Shown here piece by piece: positions 55,661 through 63,941 of a stretch of 64,000 nucleotides of DNA. This DNA is from Arthrobacter sp. UM1 (GTDB lineage: Bacteria; Actinomycetota; Actinomycetes; Actinomycetales; Micrococcaceae): contig NZ_JACWAB010000001.1 of the NCBI RefSeq assembly GCF_020483305.1, forward strand, positions 699,042 through 763,041, read 5' to 3'. A model generated the notes under the pieces. That model did no database searches and was not told the DNA's origin. It saw only the letters and a list, made by a program, of their open reading frames with translations. Numbering within the stretch: position 1 is the first letter of the stretch; each line of letters starts with the position of its first letter. Both the position numbers and the translations under genes were made by a program.

Positions 55661-57013
55661 GTGGTTTACCTGTCACTTGTCGCAACGCACGCAGACCTCG
55701 ACCTCGAGCGCATCGGCCGCATGAGCGCCGCCGCCTCGCAGGTCTCCTCGGCGACGGCGGATTCCCCGCTCGCCCGCGGCGTCGTCGTCCTTGCGACGTG
55801 CAACCGCTTCGAGATCTACACCGAGCTCGAGTCTGCGCAGGACGCGGAGGCCGTGCGCTCCGACCTCGTCACCGTCATCGCGGAGGCCTCCGGTCTCCCC
55901 GAGCGCGTGGTGGCCTCCTCACTCACCACACTTGTCGGCGACGACGTGCCGCGCCACCTCTTCGCCGTGGGCGCCGGGCTCCACTCCGCCGTCGTGGGCG
56001 AGCGCGAGATCGCGGGCCAGGTCCGGCGGTCCCTCGTCAGCGCGCAGACGGAGGGCACCGCCACGGGCGGGCTCAGCCGCCTCTTCCAGTCGGCCACGAA
56101 GACGGCCAAGCAGGTCGGCTCCCGCACGGACCTCGGGGCCCAGGGCAAGTCGATCGTCTCCGTGGGGCTGGACCTCGTGGAGAGCGTCATGGACCCGGAT
56201 GCGCCGTTCTCCTCCTCGTCCGTCGTCGTCTTCGGCACGGGCGCCTACGCGGGCGCCACGATGGCCCTGCTCCGGGACCGGGGCGTGACGGACGTCAGCG
56301 TCTACTCCCAGTCCGGCCGCGCGCCGGAGTTCACCGCTCAGCGCGGCGGGCGGGCCCTCGACGCGGACTCGCTCCCCGAGGCCCTCGCGCACGCCGACCT
56401 CGTCATCGGCTGCTCGGGCGGAGACCGCCGCGTCAGCGCCGAAGAGCTGAGCGCCGCCCGCCCCGAGGGCAAGGACCTCTACGTCGTGGACCTCGCCCTG
56501 ACGCACGACTTCGAGCCGAACGTCGCAGACCTCCCGGGCGTCGAGCTTCTCACGCTCGAGTCCATCCGCCAGGCGGCCCCCGCCGAGGCGGCCTCGGCGC
56601 TGGAGGCCGCACGGGAGATCGTGACCCGCGCCTCCGAGGACTTCATCGCGGATCGGACGGCGCGGCAGGTCGACTCGGCCGTCGTCGCCCTCCGCCGGCA
56701 CACCCTCTCCGTGCTGGACCGCGAGCTGGAGAAGGTGAGGGCGCAGCACGGCTGCACCGCCGCCGCCGAGGAGGTGGAGTTCGCCCTGCGCCGCATGGTG
56801 CGCCAGCTCCTCCACGTGCCCACCGTGCGCGGCCGCGAGCTCGCCTCGCAGGGGCGCGCTGACGAGTACGTCGCGGGGCTCGACGCCCTCTACGGGCTGG
56901 CCCCGGAGGCCTCCCGGCGCGAGTCCGCTCCGGGCGAGGCCGGCACGGCGCCGCACGCCCAGCCCGGCGAGGGCCAGGACGACGGCGAGTGCCCCGTGAG
57001 CCGCTCCGCCTGA
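55661..57013 (+). CDS. hemA: Glutamyl-tRNA reductase HemA
   Basis: A 450-residue enzyme reducing glutamyl-tRNA to glutamate-1-semialdehyde, the first committed heme step. The catalytic Cys is in [12 protein letters not shown] near residue 45. [32 protein letters not shown] and the C-terminal dimerisation helices follow. The protein begins [15 protein letters not shown] at GTG 55661, preceded by TAGACT and no ribosome site. It is divergent from hemE. The last 30 residues are a low-complexity tail. Confidence 0.95.
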   Translation: MVYLSLVATHADLDLERIGRMSAAASQVSSATADSPLARGVVVLATCNRFEIYTELESAQDAEAVRSDLVTVIAEASGLPERVVASSLTTLVGDDVPRHLFAVGAGLHSAVVGEREIAGQVRRSLVSAQTEGTATGGLSRLFQSATKTAKQVGSRTDLGAQGKSIVSVGLDLVESVMDPDAPFSSSSVVVFGTGAYAGATMALLRDRGVTDVSVYSQSGRAPEFTAQRGGRALDADSLPEALAHADLVIGCSGGDRRVSAEELSAARPEGKDLYVVDLALTHDFEPNVADLPGVELLTLESIRQAAPAEAASALEAAREIVTRASEDFIADRTARQVDSAVVALRRHTLSVLDRELEKVRAQHGCTAAAEEVEFALRRMVRQLLHVPTVRGRELASQGRADEYVAGLDALYGLAPEASRRESAPGEAGTAPHAQPGEGQDDGECPVSRSA

Positions 57014-57042
57014 CGCTCCTCACGCGGGAGCAAGGAGTCGGG

Positions 57043-57048
57043 TACGGT
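57043..57048 (+). promoter_or_regulatory. Candidate -10 box of the TetR gene
   Basis: TACGGT lies 7 nt before GTG 57056, compatible with leaderless initiation. Confidence 0.35.
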
Positions 57049-57055
57049 CGAAGGC

Positions 57056-57691
57056 GTGACTCAGATCCCCGAGAACCCCCAACGACCCCGCGCCAAGAGG
57101 GTCCCCCGCTCCGTCCGCCGGACGCAGCTCCTCGCCGCGGCGCACCGAGTCTTCGTGGAGCACGGCTACCACGGCTCCTCCATGGACCAGATCGCCGAGG
57201 AGGCCGAGGTCTCCAAGCCCGTGGTGTACCAGCACTTCCCGAGCAAGGACGAGCTGTACGAGGCGCTCCTCGAGCAGCACCTCGGCACGCTGTGGTCGAT
57301 GATGCGCACGGCCCTCGACTCCACCGAGGACAACCGCGAGCGCATCCGCAACGCGATCCGCGCCTACTTCACCTTCACCGAGACCGAGCGCCGGGCGTAC
57401 CGCCTCGTCTTCGAGTCGGACGTGCTGACCGTGCCGGCCATCGCCCAGCGGCTCGAGGACTTCAACCGCCGGCTCGCCCTCGCGATCGCCGACTGCATCG
57501 CGCGGGACGCGGACGTCAGCGCGCCGGAGGCCGAGCTGCTCGGCCGAGCCGTCGGGGGCTCCGCCCAGATCGCGGCGCGAGCCTGGGCCGCCCAGCCGGA
57601 GAGCGAGCGCCTCGGCGTCGAGGAGGCCGTGGAGCTGCTCGCCAACCTCCTGTGGCGGGGCATTTCGCGATTCCCTCCGCGAGCGCAATAG
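57056..57691 (+). CDS. TetR family transcriptional regulator
   Basis: A 211-residue TetR regulator. The N-terminal HTH spans about residues 18-65 (LLAAAHRVFVEHGYHGSSMD, then IAEEAEVSKPVVYQHFPSKD). The C-terminal ligand domain is helical without a recognisable effector signature. It starts at GTG with GAAGG immediately upstream. It is paired with the DUF3107 gene as in mycobacteria (Rv3208-Rv3208A), so the target may be local. Substrate or target unknown. Confidence 0.92.
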   Translation: MTQIPENPQRPRAKRVPRSVRRTQLLAAAHRVFVEHGYHGSSMDQIAEEAEVSKPVVYQHFPSKDELYEALLEQHLGTLWSMMRTALDSTEDNRERIRNAIRAYFTFTETERRAYRLVFESDVLTVPAIAQRLEDFNRRLALAIADCIARDADVSAPEAELLGRAVGGSAQIAARAWAAQPESERLGVEEAVELLANLLWRGISRFPPRAQ

Positions 57692-57694
57692 GAT
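57689..57694 (+). promoter_or_regulatory. -10 box of DUF3107 formed by the TetR stop codon
   Basis: TAGGAT begins with the tetR TAG stop and lies 7 nt before ATG 57702. A GAGGG just upstream of the ATG could also serve as ribosome site. Confidence 0.4.
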
Positions 57695-57701
57695 CGAGGG
57701 C

Positions 57702-57926
57702 ATGGACATCAAGATCGGTATGGAGAACGTCAGCCGCGAGGTCTCGATCGACGCGGCCCTGGAGACCGAGCAGGTCCTCGAGCTCGTGAACAAGGCCATC
57801 GAGGAGGGGACCACGCTTCAGCTCAAGGACCGCAAGGGACAGCAGGTCCTCGTCCCGGGGTCCAAGATCGCCTACGTCGAGATCGGCCAGGACGCCTCGC
57901 GCCCGGTCGGGTTCGGCGCCCTCTAG
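57702..57926 (+). CDS. DUF3107 small protein
   Basis: A 74-residue protein of the DUF3107 family: MDIKIGMENVSREVSIDAAL, a charged helix, and a C-terminal VPGSKIAYVEIGQ. The family is small, conserved in actinobacteria, and follows a TetR gene in mycobacteria. No function is established to my knowledge. Confidence 0.9.
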   Translation: MDIKIGMENVSREVSIDAALETEQVLELVNKAIEEGTTLQLKDRKGQQVLVPGSKIAYVEIGQDASRPVGFGAL

Positions 57927-57976
57927 CCAGCCAGTCGGCGGGCGCGGCCCGTCCGGCGCCGCAGACGGGAGCAGTC

Positions 57977-59470
57977 ATGCCCTTTCCCCGCATCCGCCCG
58001 CTTCCCCGCCCCGAGGAGGGCGCGGGCTCCGTCGAGGAGCTCCGCGCCCTCCTCGCGGCGCTTCCAGCCGAGTTCGAGGTCCCGGAGGAGTTCCCGTCCG
58101 AGGCCCTCGATGAGGCGGCCCGGGCGATCGCCGAGCACGCGTCCGGCCGGGGCGCGCCCGACTGGGACGCCCGGGACCTTCCCTTCGTCACCGTGGATCC
58201 CGCCTCCTCCACGGACCTGGACCAGGCCGTGTGCCTCAACCGCTCGGAGACGGGCTACCGGGTCTTCTACGCCATCGCGGACGTCCCCTCCTTCGCAGAG
58301 CTCGGCGGAGCGCTGGACGCGGCCACGCGGGAGCGGGGCCAGACCGTCTACCTGCCGGACCGCCGCATCGGCCTCCACCCGGACGAGATCGCCGAGGACG
58401 CGGGCTCCCTCCTGCCGGAGCAGGACCGCTGGGCGTACGTCTTCGCCTTCGAGCTGGACGCCGAGGCGAGCGTGCTCACCACGGGCCTGCGCCGCGCCGT
58501 CGTCCGCTCTCGCGCGAAGCTCTCCTACACAGGCGTCCAGGAGGACCTGGACTCGGACCGGCCGTCCGAGTTCGCCTCGCTCCTCGCGGAGATCGGCGCC
58601 AAGCGCATCGAGCTGGAGCGCCGCCGCGGCGGGGCCAGCCTCAATCTGCCGGAGCAGGAGGTCTCGCTGGACGAGGACGGGCGTCTGAGGCTCGAGAGCC
58701 GCGCCCCGCTGCCGGTCGAGGACTACAACGCGCAGATCTCCCTCATGACGGGCATGGAGACGGCCCGGATCTTCCTCGAGCACAACACGGGCCTGCTGCG
58801 CGTCATGCCCGCCCCGGACGAGGAGGCGCTCGCCGAGTTCCGGCGCGCGGCCTCGGCACTCGGCACCCCGTGGCCCGAGGGGCAGCCGTATGGCGAGTTC
58901 CTCCGGAGCCTGGACACCGAGGACCCGCGGCAGCTGGCGATCATGCACGCTGCGGGGCGCCTGTTCCGGGGCGCCGGCTACGTGGCCCTCCCCTCGGAGG
59001 GCGCGTCAGACGAAGACCTCGTCCAGGCGGCTCTCGGCGCGAGCTACACGCACACCACCGCGCCGCTGCGCAGGCTCGTGGACCGCTTCGTCCTCATGAC
59101 CGCGGAACTCCTCAGCGCGGGCCGGCCGCTGCCCCGCGAGCTCGCGGAGGCGCTGCCGCTGCTGCCGGAGCTCATGAAGGCCTCGGACCGCAAGGCCGGC
59201 TCCCTGGAGCGGGCGGCCGTGGACCTCGTCGAGGCGGCGACCCTCCAGTCCCGTGTCGGCGAGGAGTTCCGGGCCGCGGTGACGAGCACGGAGCACGGCA
59301 AGGCGCAGATCGCCCTCGAGGACCCGGCGGTGGTGGCGAGGGTGGCCACCCAGGCCGCGGCCGGGGACATCATCCGCGTCCGCCTCACCGGCGTGGACCT
59401 CGCCGCGAGGAGGCTGCAGTTCGAGGACACGGGGTCCTCCCCGGTATCAGGCGGCTCCGCTGTAGACTGA
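57977..59470 (+). CDS. RNB-domain (RNase II family) ribonuclease
   Basis: A 497-residue exoribonuclease-like protein. The RNB signature VDPASSTDLDQAVCLNR near residue 75 holds the catalytic aspartates, followed by YAIADVPSFAELGGALDAA, TVYLPDRRIGLHPDEIAED and a late YTHTTAPLRRLVDRFV. It lacks the N-terminal cold-shock domains of E. coli RNase II and RNase R; the C-terminus may hold an S1-like barrel. RNA decay or processing is inferred. GGGAG lies 5 nt before the ATG. Confidence 0.92.
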   Translation: MPFPRIRPLPRPEEGAGSVEELRALLAALPAEFEVPEEFPSEALDEAARAIAEHASGRGAPDWDARDLPFVTVDPASSTDLDQAVCLNRSETGYRVFYAIADVPSFAELGGALDAATRERGQTVYLPDRRIGLHPDEIAEDAGSLLPEQDRWAYVFAFELDAEASVLTTGLRRAVVRSRAKLSYTGVQEDLDSDRPSEFASLLAEIGAKRIELERRRGGASLNLPEQEVSLDEDGRLRLESRAPLPVEDYNAQISLMTGMETARIFLEHNTGLLRVMPAPDEEALAEFRRAASALGTPWPEGQPYGEFLRSLDTEDPRQLAIMHAAGRLFRGAGYVALPSEGASDEDLVQAALGASYTHTTAPLRRLVDRFVLMTAELLSAGRPLPRELAEALPLLPELMKASDRKAGSLERAAVDLVEAATLQSRVGEEFRAAVTSTEHGKAQIALEDPAVVARVATQAAAGDIIRVRLTGVDLAARRLQFEDTGSSPVSGGSAVD

Positions 59471-59709
59471 CAAGGCACATGTACCGCGTGATGCCCGGTT
59501 GCACAGTCGTTGATCCGAACACCACCGTTCACTCCGCGGGCCGGCTCTCCGCCCGCCCGCGCGGCGGCCTCTCGGCCGCGATCTCTACAGTGCTCGAGGC
59601 GGCAGCGCCCGGAGGACTCCTCCGCCGGCCGGCCGCCCTGTTCCCCGCAATCGGCTTCACCGCCCGCGAGCCCGGCCGTGCCGGCTCGCCGACCAGGAAA
59701 TGGTGACCC
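59463..59709 (+). promoter_or_regulatory. Promoter and long structured leader of the DEAD-box helicase gene
   Basis: TAGACT (59463-59468) overlaps the RNB stop codon and would start a leader of about 235 nt. The leader contains GC-rich hairpins: GCGGCC-TCTC-GGCCGC around 59570 and a CGAGCC..GGCTCG stem around 59670-59690. No gene is visible in this 239-bp gap. Long leaders of DEAD-box helicase mRNAs often mediate cold or autoregulatory control. Confidence 0.4.
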
Positions 59710-61449
59710 ATGACTGACACCGCCCAGATCGCTCACAGCGAGAGCGTTCCCGAGGAGCTCGCCGGCGCCGCCGCCGAGACCGTCGCCGCCGAAGGCGTGA
59801 AGAAGGAGGTCAAGGAGACCTTCGCCGACTTCGGCGTCCGCCCGGACATCGTCGAGTCCCTCGCCGACGCGGGCATCCTCCACCCCTTCCCCATCCAGGC
59901 GATGACGCTGCAGGTCGCCATCAGCGGCAGCGACATCATCGGCCAGGCCAAGACCGGCACGGGCAAGACCCTCGGCTTCGGCATCCCCGTCCTCCAGCGC
60001 GTCATCGGCCGCGAGGACGAGGGGTATGACGCCCTCCCCTCGCCGGGCGCGCCGCAGGCGCTCGTCGTCGCGCCGACCCGCGAGCTCGCGGTCCAGGTGT
60101 CCGAGGACCTCTCGACCGCCTCGAAGAAGCGCAACGTCCGCATCGCCACCATCTACGGCGGCCGCGCCTACGAACCGCAGATCGAGCAGCTCGCCCAGGG
60201 CGTCGAGGTCGTCGTCGGCACCCCCGGCCGCATCATCGACCTCTACCGCCAGCGGCACCTCAACCTGAAGAGCGTCCGGATCGTGGTGCTCGACGAGGCG
60301 GACGAGATGCTGGACCTCGGCTTCCTCCCGGACGTCGAGACCCTGCTCGCGGCCGTGCCCGAGGTCCGCCAGACGATGCTCTTCTCCGCGACCATGCCCG
60401 GCCCGGTGGTCAGCATGGCCCGCCGCTACATGAGCCGCCCCACCCACATCCGGGCGACGGATCCCGACGACGACGGCTCCATCACCAAGAAGGACATCCG
60501 CCAGGTGGTCTACCGGGCGCACTCGCTCAACAAGGACGAGGTCGTGGCCCGCATCCTCCAGGCGAGGGGCCGGGGACGCGCCGTCATCTTCACCAAGACG
60601 AAGCGCTCCGCCGCGAAGCTCGCCGACGAGCTCATGGACCGCGGGTTCGCCGCGGCGCCCCTCCACGGCGATCTCGGCCAGGGCGCCCGCGAGCAGGCCC
60701 TGCGCGCGTTCCGCAACGGGAAGGTGGACGTCCTCGTCGCCACGGACGTCGCGGCCCGGGGCATCGACGTCGACGACGTCTCCCACGTCATCAACTTCCA
60801 GTGCCCGGAGGACGAGAAGACCTATCTGCACCGCATCGGCCGCACGGGCCGTGCGGGCAACAAGGGCACCGCGGTCACGCTCGTGGACTGGGAGGACCTG
60901 CACCGCTGGCAGATGATCAACCGCATGCTCGAGCTGGACTTCCACGAGCCCGCGGAGACCTATTCCAGCTCCAAGCACCTCTTCGAGGACCTCGACATCC
61001 CCGAGGGCACCAAGGGGCGCCTCCCCCGGCACAAGCGCACGCTCGAGGGGCTCGACGCCGAGCACCTCGAGGACCTCGGCGGCCCCGGCTCCCGCGAGGA
61101 GCGCGGCGGCCGCGGGGGCCGCGGGGGACGCTCCGGCGGCCGAGGAGGCCAGAGCGGCTCTCGGGAAGGCGGACGCGGCGAGTCCCGCGACGGCGGACGG
61201 GGCGGCTCCCGCGAGGGCGGACGCTCCCGTTCCCGGCGCGGAGGACGCTCCGGCGGCCGCGGCGGCGCCTCCCCCGAGTCGTCCCAGCAGGCCGAGTCCT
61301 CGCAGCAGGCGGGCTCTTCCCAGGCGGCCGGGGCGGGACAGTCCTCCACGGCCGCCGGCGAGTCGAAGCCGAAGCGCACCCGCCAGCGCCGTCGCCGCCG
61401 CACCGGCGGAGGCGGCCAGGGCGCCCAGGGCTCGAGCTCCGCGGAGTAG
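59710..61449 (+). CDS. DEAD-box RNA helicase (RhlE/CsdA-type)
   Basis: A 579-residue RNA helicase. Motifs: FPIQAMTLQ (Q motif), AKTGTGKTLGFG, APTRELAVQVSE, GTPGRIIDL, VVLDEADEMLDLGF, LFSATMP, VLVATDVAARGIDVDDV and HRIGRTGRAG. The C-terminal 150 residues are rich in Gly, Arg and Ser (RGGRGG repeats) followed by a Gln/Ser/Ala segment and a basic end, a likely RNA-binding or phase-separating tail. It acts in ribosome assembly or RNA decay. The stop TAG is in frame with the methyltransferase that follows. Confidence 0.95.
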   Translation: MTDTAQIAHSESVPEELAGAAAETVAAEGVKKEVKETFADFGVRPDIVESLADAGILHPFPIQAMTLQVAISGSDIIGQAKTGTGKTLGFGIPVLQRVIGREDEGYDALPSPGAPQALVVAPTRELAVQVSEDLSTASKKRNVRIATIYGGRAYEPQIEQLAQGVEVVVGTPGRIIDLYRQRHLNLKSVRIVVLDEADEMLDLGFLPDVETLLAAVPEVRQTMLFSATMPGPVVSMARRYMSRPTHIRATDPDDDGSITKKDIRQVVYRAHSLNKDEVVARILQARGRGRAVIFTKTKRSAAKLADELMDRGFAAAPLHGDLGQGAREQALRAFRNGKVDVLVATDVAARGIDVDDVSHVINFQCPEDEKTYLHRIGRTGRAGNKGTAVTLVDWEDLHRWQMINRMLELDFHEPAETYSSSKHLFEDLDIPEGTKGRLPRHKRTLEGLDAEHLEDLGGPGSREERGGRGGRGGRSGGRGGQSGSREGGRGESRDGGRGGSREGGRSRSRRGGRSGGRGGASPESSQQAESSQQAGSSQAAGAGQSSTAAGESKPKRTRQRRRRRTGGGGQGAQGSSSAE

Positions 61450-61452
61450 CGC

Positions 61453-62385
61453 CTGAGCCAGAGCATCAGCCCGGCTGAGGTTCTCGGCGCGGACGGCCCG
61501 GACTGGGTCGTCCACGCCGAGAACCTCGAGGTGCTGCCTCTGCTTCCCGACGGCGCCTTCACCGTCGTCTACGCCGATCCGCCGTTCAACACCGGCCGCT
61601 CCCAGACGCGCGCCGAGACGAGCATGCGGGCGCATCCCCTCGGCGAGGGGGACCGCATGGGCTTCCGGGGGCAGTCCTTCACGACGGTCGCGGGGCGCCT
61701 GCGCTCCTACGACGACGTCTTCGGCGACTACTGGGACTTCCTCTTCCCCCGCCTCGAGCACGCCTGGAGCCTCCTGGCCGACGACGGCACGCTCTACCTC
61801 CACCTCGACTACCGCGAGGTGCACTACGCCAAGGTGATGCTGGACATCGTCTTCGGCCGCGAGTGCTTCCTCAACGAGATCATCTGGTCCTACGACTACG
61901 GCGCCAAGACGAAGCGCCGCTGGCCCAGCAAGCACGACACGATCCTCGTCTACGTGAAGAACCCGGCCCGCTACCACTTCGACGCCTCCGAGGTGGACCG
62001 CGAGCCCTACATGGCCCCGGGCCTCGTCACGCCCGCGAAAATCAAGAAGGGCAAGCTGCCCACGGACGTCTGGTGGCACACCATCGTCTCCCCCACGGGC
62101 AAGGAGAAGACCGGGTATCCGACCCAGAAGCCGCGCGGCCTCATCCGGCGCATGGTGACGGCGTCCTCCCGGCCGGGCGACTGGGTCCTCGACTTCTTCG
62201 CCGGCTCCGGCACCACCGGGGACGTGGCTCGAGCCCTCGGCCGGCGGTTCATGCTCGTCGACTCCAACGAGCAGGCCGTCGAGGTCATGGCGGCCCGGCT
62301 CGGCGCCTCCCGAGAGCCGGGAAGCGCCGTCCGTCTCGTGGACGGGCCGGACCTGTTCGGACCGCCCTCGGAGGCCCCTCTGTAG
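61453..62385 (+). CDS. Orphan site-specific DNA methyltransferase (adenine-N6 or cytosine-N4)
   Basis: A 310-residue methyltransferase. Motif IV VYADPPFNTGR near residue 40 precedes motif I DFFAGSGTTGDVARALGRRF near residue 255, the beta-class order. Target type (N6-A or N4-C) cannot be decided. No restriction gene is adjacent. The frame is open from the helicase stop; homology begins WVVHAENLEVLPLLPDGAF, but no ATG, GTG or TTG lies upstream of it. I start it at CTG 61453, 6 nt after GGAG, the only standard-like option; GTG 61531 would cut the conserved N-terminus. Confidence 0.85.
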   Translation: MSQSISPAEVLGADGPDWVVHAENLEVLPLLPDGAFTVVYADPPFNTGRSQTRAETSMRAHPLGEGDRMGFRGQSFTTVAGRLRSYDDVFGDYWDFLFPRLEHAWSLLADDGTLYLHLDYREVHYAKVMLDIVFGRECFLNEIIWSYDYGAKTKRRWPSKHDTILVYVKNPARYHFDASEVDREPYMAPGLVTPAKIKKGKLPTDVWWHTIVSPTGKEKTGYPTQKPRGLIRRMVTASSRPGDWVLDFFAGSGTTGDVARALGRRFMLVDSNEQAVEVMAARLGASREPGSAVRLVDGPDLFGPPSEAPL

Positions 62386-62388
62386 AAT
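62383..62388 (+). promoter_or_regulatory. Candidate -10 box of nhaA overlapping the methyltransferase stop
   Basis: TAGAAT contains the methyltransferase TAG stop and would start a leader of about 90 nt for nhaA. No canonical -35 seen. Confidence 0.4.
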
Positions 62389-62485
62389 GGTGTGAAGGTG
62401 AGCCGGGAAGTCTGGTCGGCATGTGAACTGTCCCCTGCCCATTTGTCCCCGCAGAAGCGATCCCATTCTGATCGAGGTTTTCCGC

Positions 62486-63874
62486 ATGGCTCCTGAGAAC
62501 ACCCCGCCCGCTCACCCGTCCCCGTCTGAAGGCACCCCGTCTGAGGGTTTCCCGTCTGAAGGCTTCCCTGCCGAGTCCGCCCCCGCCGAGGCGTCGCAGA
62601 AGAAGCACCCCGTCGTCTTCGGGCCCGGCTCGCCCACAGAGACGCTCCGCATCGGAGACGTCCTGCGCGCCGAGACCACGTCCGGCATTCTGCTCATCAT
62701 CGCGGCCGTCGTCGCGCTCGTCTGGTCCAACTCCCCCTGGGGAGACAAGTACACGGCGGTGAGGGACTTCCACTTCGGCCCCGAGGCGCTGCACCTGAAC
62801 CTCAGCGTGGGCCACTGGACGGCAGACGGCCTGCTGGCGGTCTTCTTCTTCCTCGTCGGCCTCGAGCTGAAGCGCGAGATGGTGGCGGGCGATCTCCGCT
62901 CCCCGAGCAAGGCGCTCGTCCCGGTCGCGGCAGCCGTCGGCGGGGTCGTCGTGCCGGCCCTGATCTACCTGGCCATCAACGCCTCGGACCCCGAGGCGGT
63001 CCACGGCTGGGCCATTCCCACGGCCACGGACATCGCCTTCGCCGTGGCTGTGCTCGCGCTCGTGGGCAAGGGGCTCCCCAACGCCCTGCGGCTCTTCCTG
63101 CTCACGCTGGCCGTGGTGGACGACCTCATCGCGATCGTCATCATCGCCGTCGCCTACACCTCTGACCTGAACTTCGGGGCGCTTCTCCTGGCGCTCATCC
63201 CGATCGGCCTCTTCGCCTTCCTCGTGCACCGCCGGCCGGACCTCTTCGGGCACCGCCGCCGCTACGCCTGGATCTTCCTGTTGCCGCTGGCGGTCGCCGC
63301 GTGGGCGCTCGTGCACGCCTCGGGCATCCACGCGACGATCGCCGGTGTCGTCCTCGGCCTCATCGTGCCCGTCACGGGCCGGTTCGAGGTGGAGCTCGCC
63401 GAGATCCTCGAGCACCGCTTCCGGCCGCTCTCGGTGGGCCTCGCCGTCCCGCTCTTCGCGCTCTTCTCCGCCGGCGTGGACGTAGGCGGCTTCGACGGTC
63501 TCGCCTCCGCGGCCACAGACAAGGTGGCCCTCGGCGTGGCGCTCGCGCTCGTCCTCGGCAAGCCCATCGGCATCACGCTCACCACATGGCTCGTCACCAA
63601 GTTCACCTCGGCCACGGTGGACAAGGCCGTTCGCTGGGTGGACATCATCGGCATCGCGGGCCTCGCGGGCATCGGCTTCACGGTCTCGCTGCTCGTCACC
63701 GAGCTCTCGTTCCCGGCCACCGCCGCAGCGCACGACGACGCCAAGGTCGCCGTCCTCTCCGCCTCCACGTTCGCGGCCGTCGCCTTCGGGCTGTTCCTTC
63801 TCTGGCGCAGCCGCTGGCACATGCGCCATGACACCGCGCAGGCGAACTCGAGCGAGGCCTCAGGCACCGCCTGA
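62486..63874 (+). CDS. nhaA: Na+/H+ antiporter NhaA
   Basis: A 462-residue antiporter that expels Na+ in exchange for H+ for pH and salt homeostasis. About 12 transmembrane helices follow a 60-residue cytoplasmic N-terminus containing three PSEGx repeats. Family signatures: FFFLVGLELKREMVAGDL, IPTATDIAFAVAVLALV and the key aspartates in LAVVDDLIAIVIIAVAY. The start is ATG 62486 with GAGG about 8 nt upstream. The C-terminus is short and charged. It is transcribed from its own candidate promoter. Confidence 0.95.
   Translation: MAPENTPPAHPSPSEGTPSEGFPSEGFPAESAPAEASQKKHPVVFGPGSPTETLRIGDVLRAETTSGILLIIAAVVALVWSNSPWGDKYTAVRDFHFGPEALHLNLSVGHWTADGLLAVFFFLVGLELKREMVAGDLRSPSKALVPVAAAVGGVVVPALIYLAINASDPEAVHGWAIPTATDIAFAVAVLALVGKGLPNALRLFLLTLAVVDDLIAIVIIAVAYTSDLNFGALLLALIPIGLFAFLVHRRPDLFGHRRRYAWIFLLPLAVAAWALVHASGIHATIAGVVLGLIVPVTGRFEVELAEILEHRFRPLSVGLAVPLFALFSAGVDVGGFDGLASAATDKVALGVALALVLGKPIGITLTTWLVTKFTSATVDKAVRWVDIIGIAGLAGIGFTVSLLVTELSFPATAAAHDDAKVAVLSASTFAAVAFGLFLLWRSRWHMRHDTAQANSSEASGTA
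62522..62566 (+). repeat. Three 15-bp repeats encoding the NhaA N-terminus
   Basis: Units at 62522-62536, 62537-62551 and 62552-62566 encode PSEGT, PSEGF, PSEGF in the cytoplasmic extension of NhaA. They are in frame and nearly identical. Confidence 0.75.
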
Positions 63875-63941
63875 ACCGGCCTTCCGCCTGCCCCTGCGCC
63901 CTGTCCGATCGCCCGGTGCGAGCGGCTCCCCGGATCTCGGG

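Noticed and set aside
59044..62502. Minus-strand frame of 1152 codons opposite RNB, helicase and methyltransferase
   Set aside because: No start signal or domain, and it crosses three well-supported plus-strand genes.
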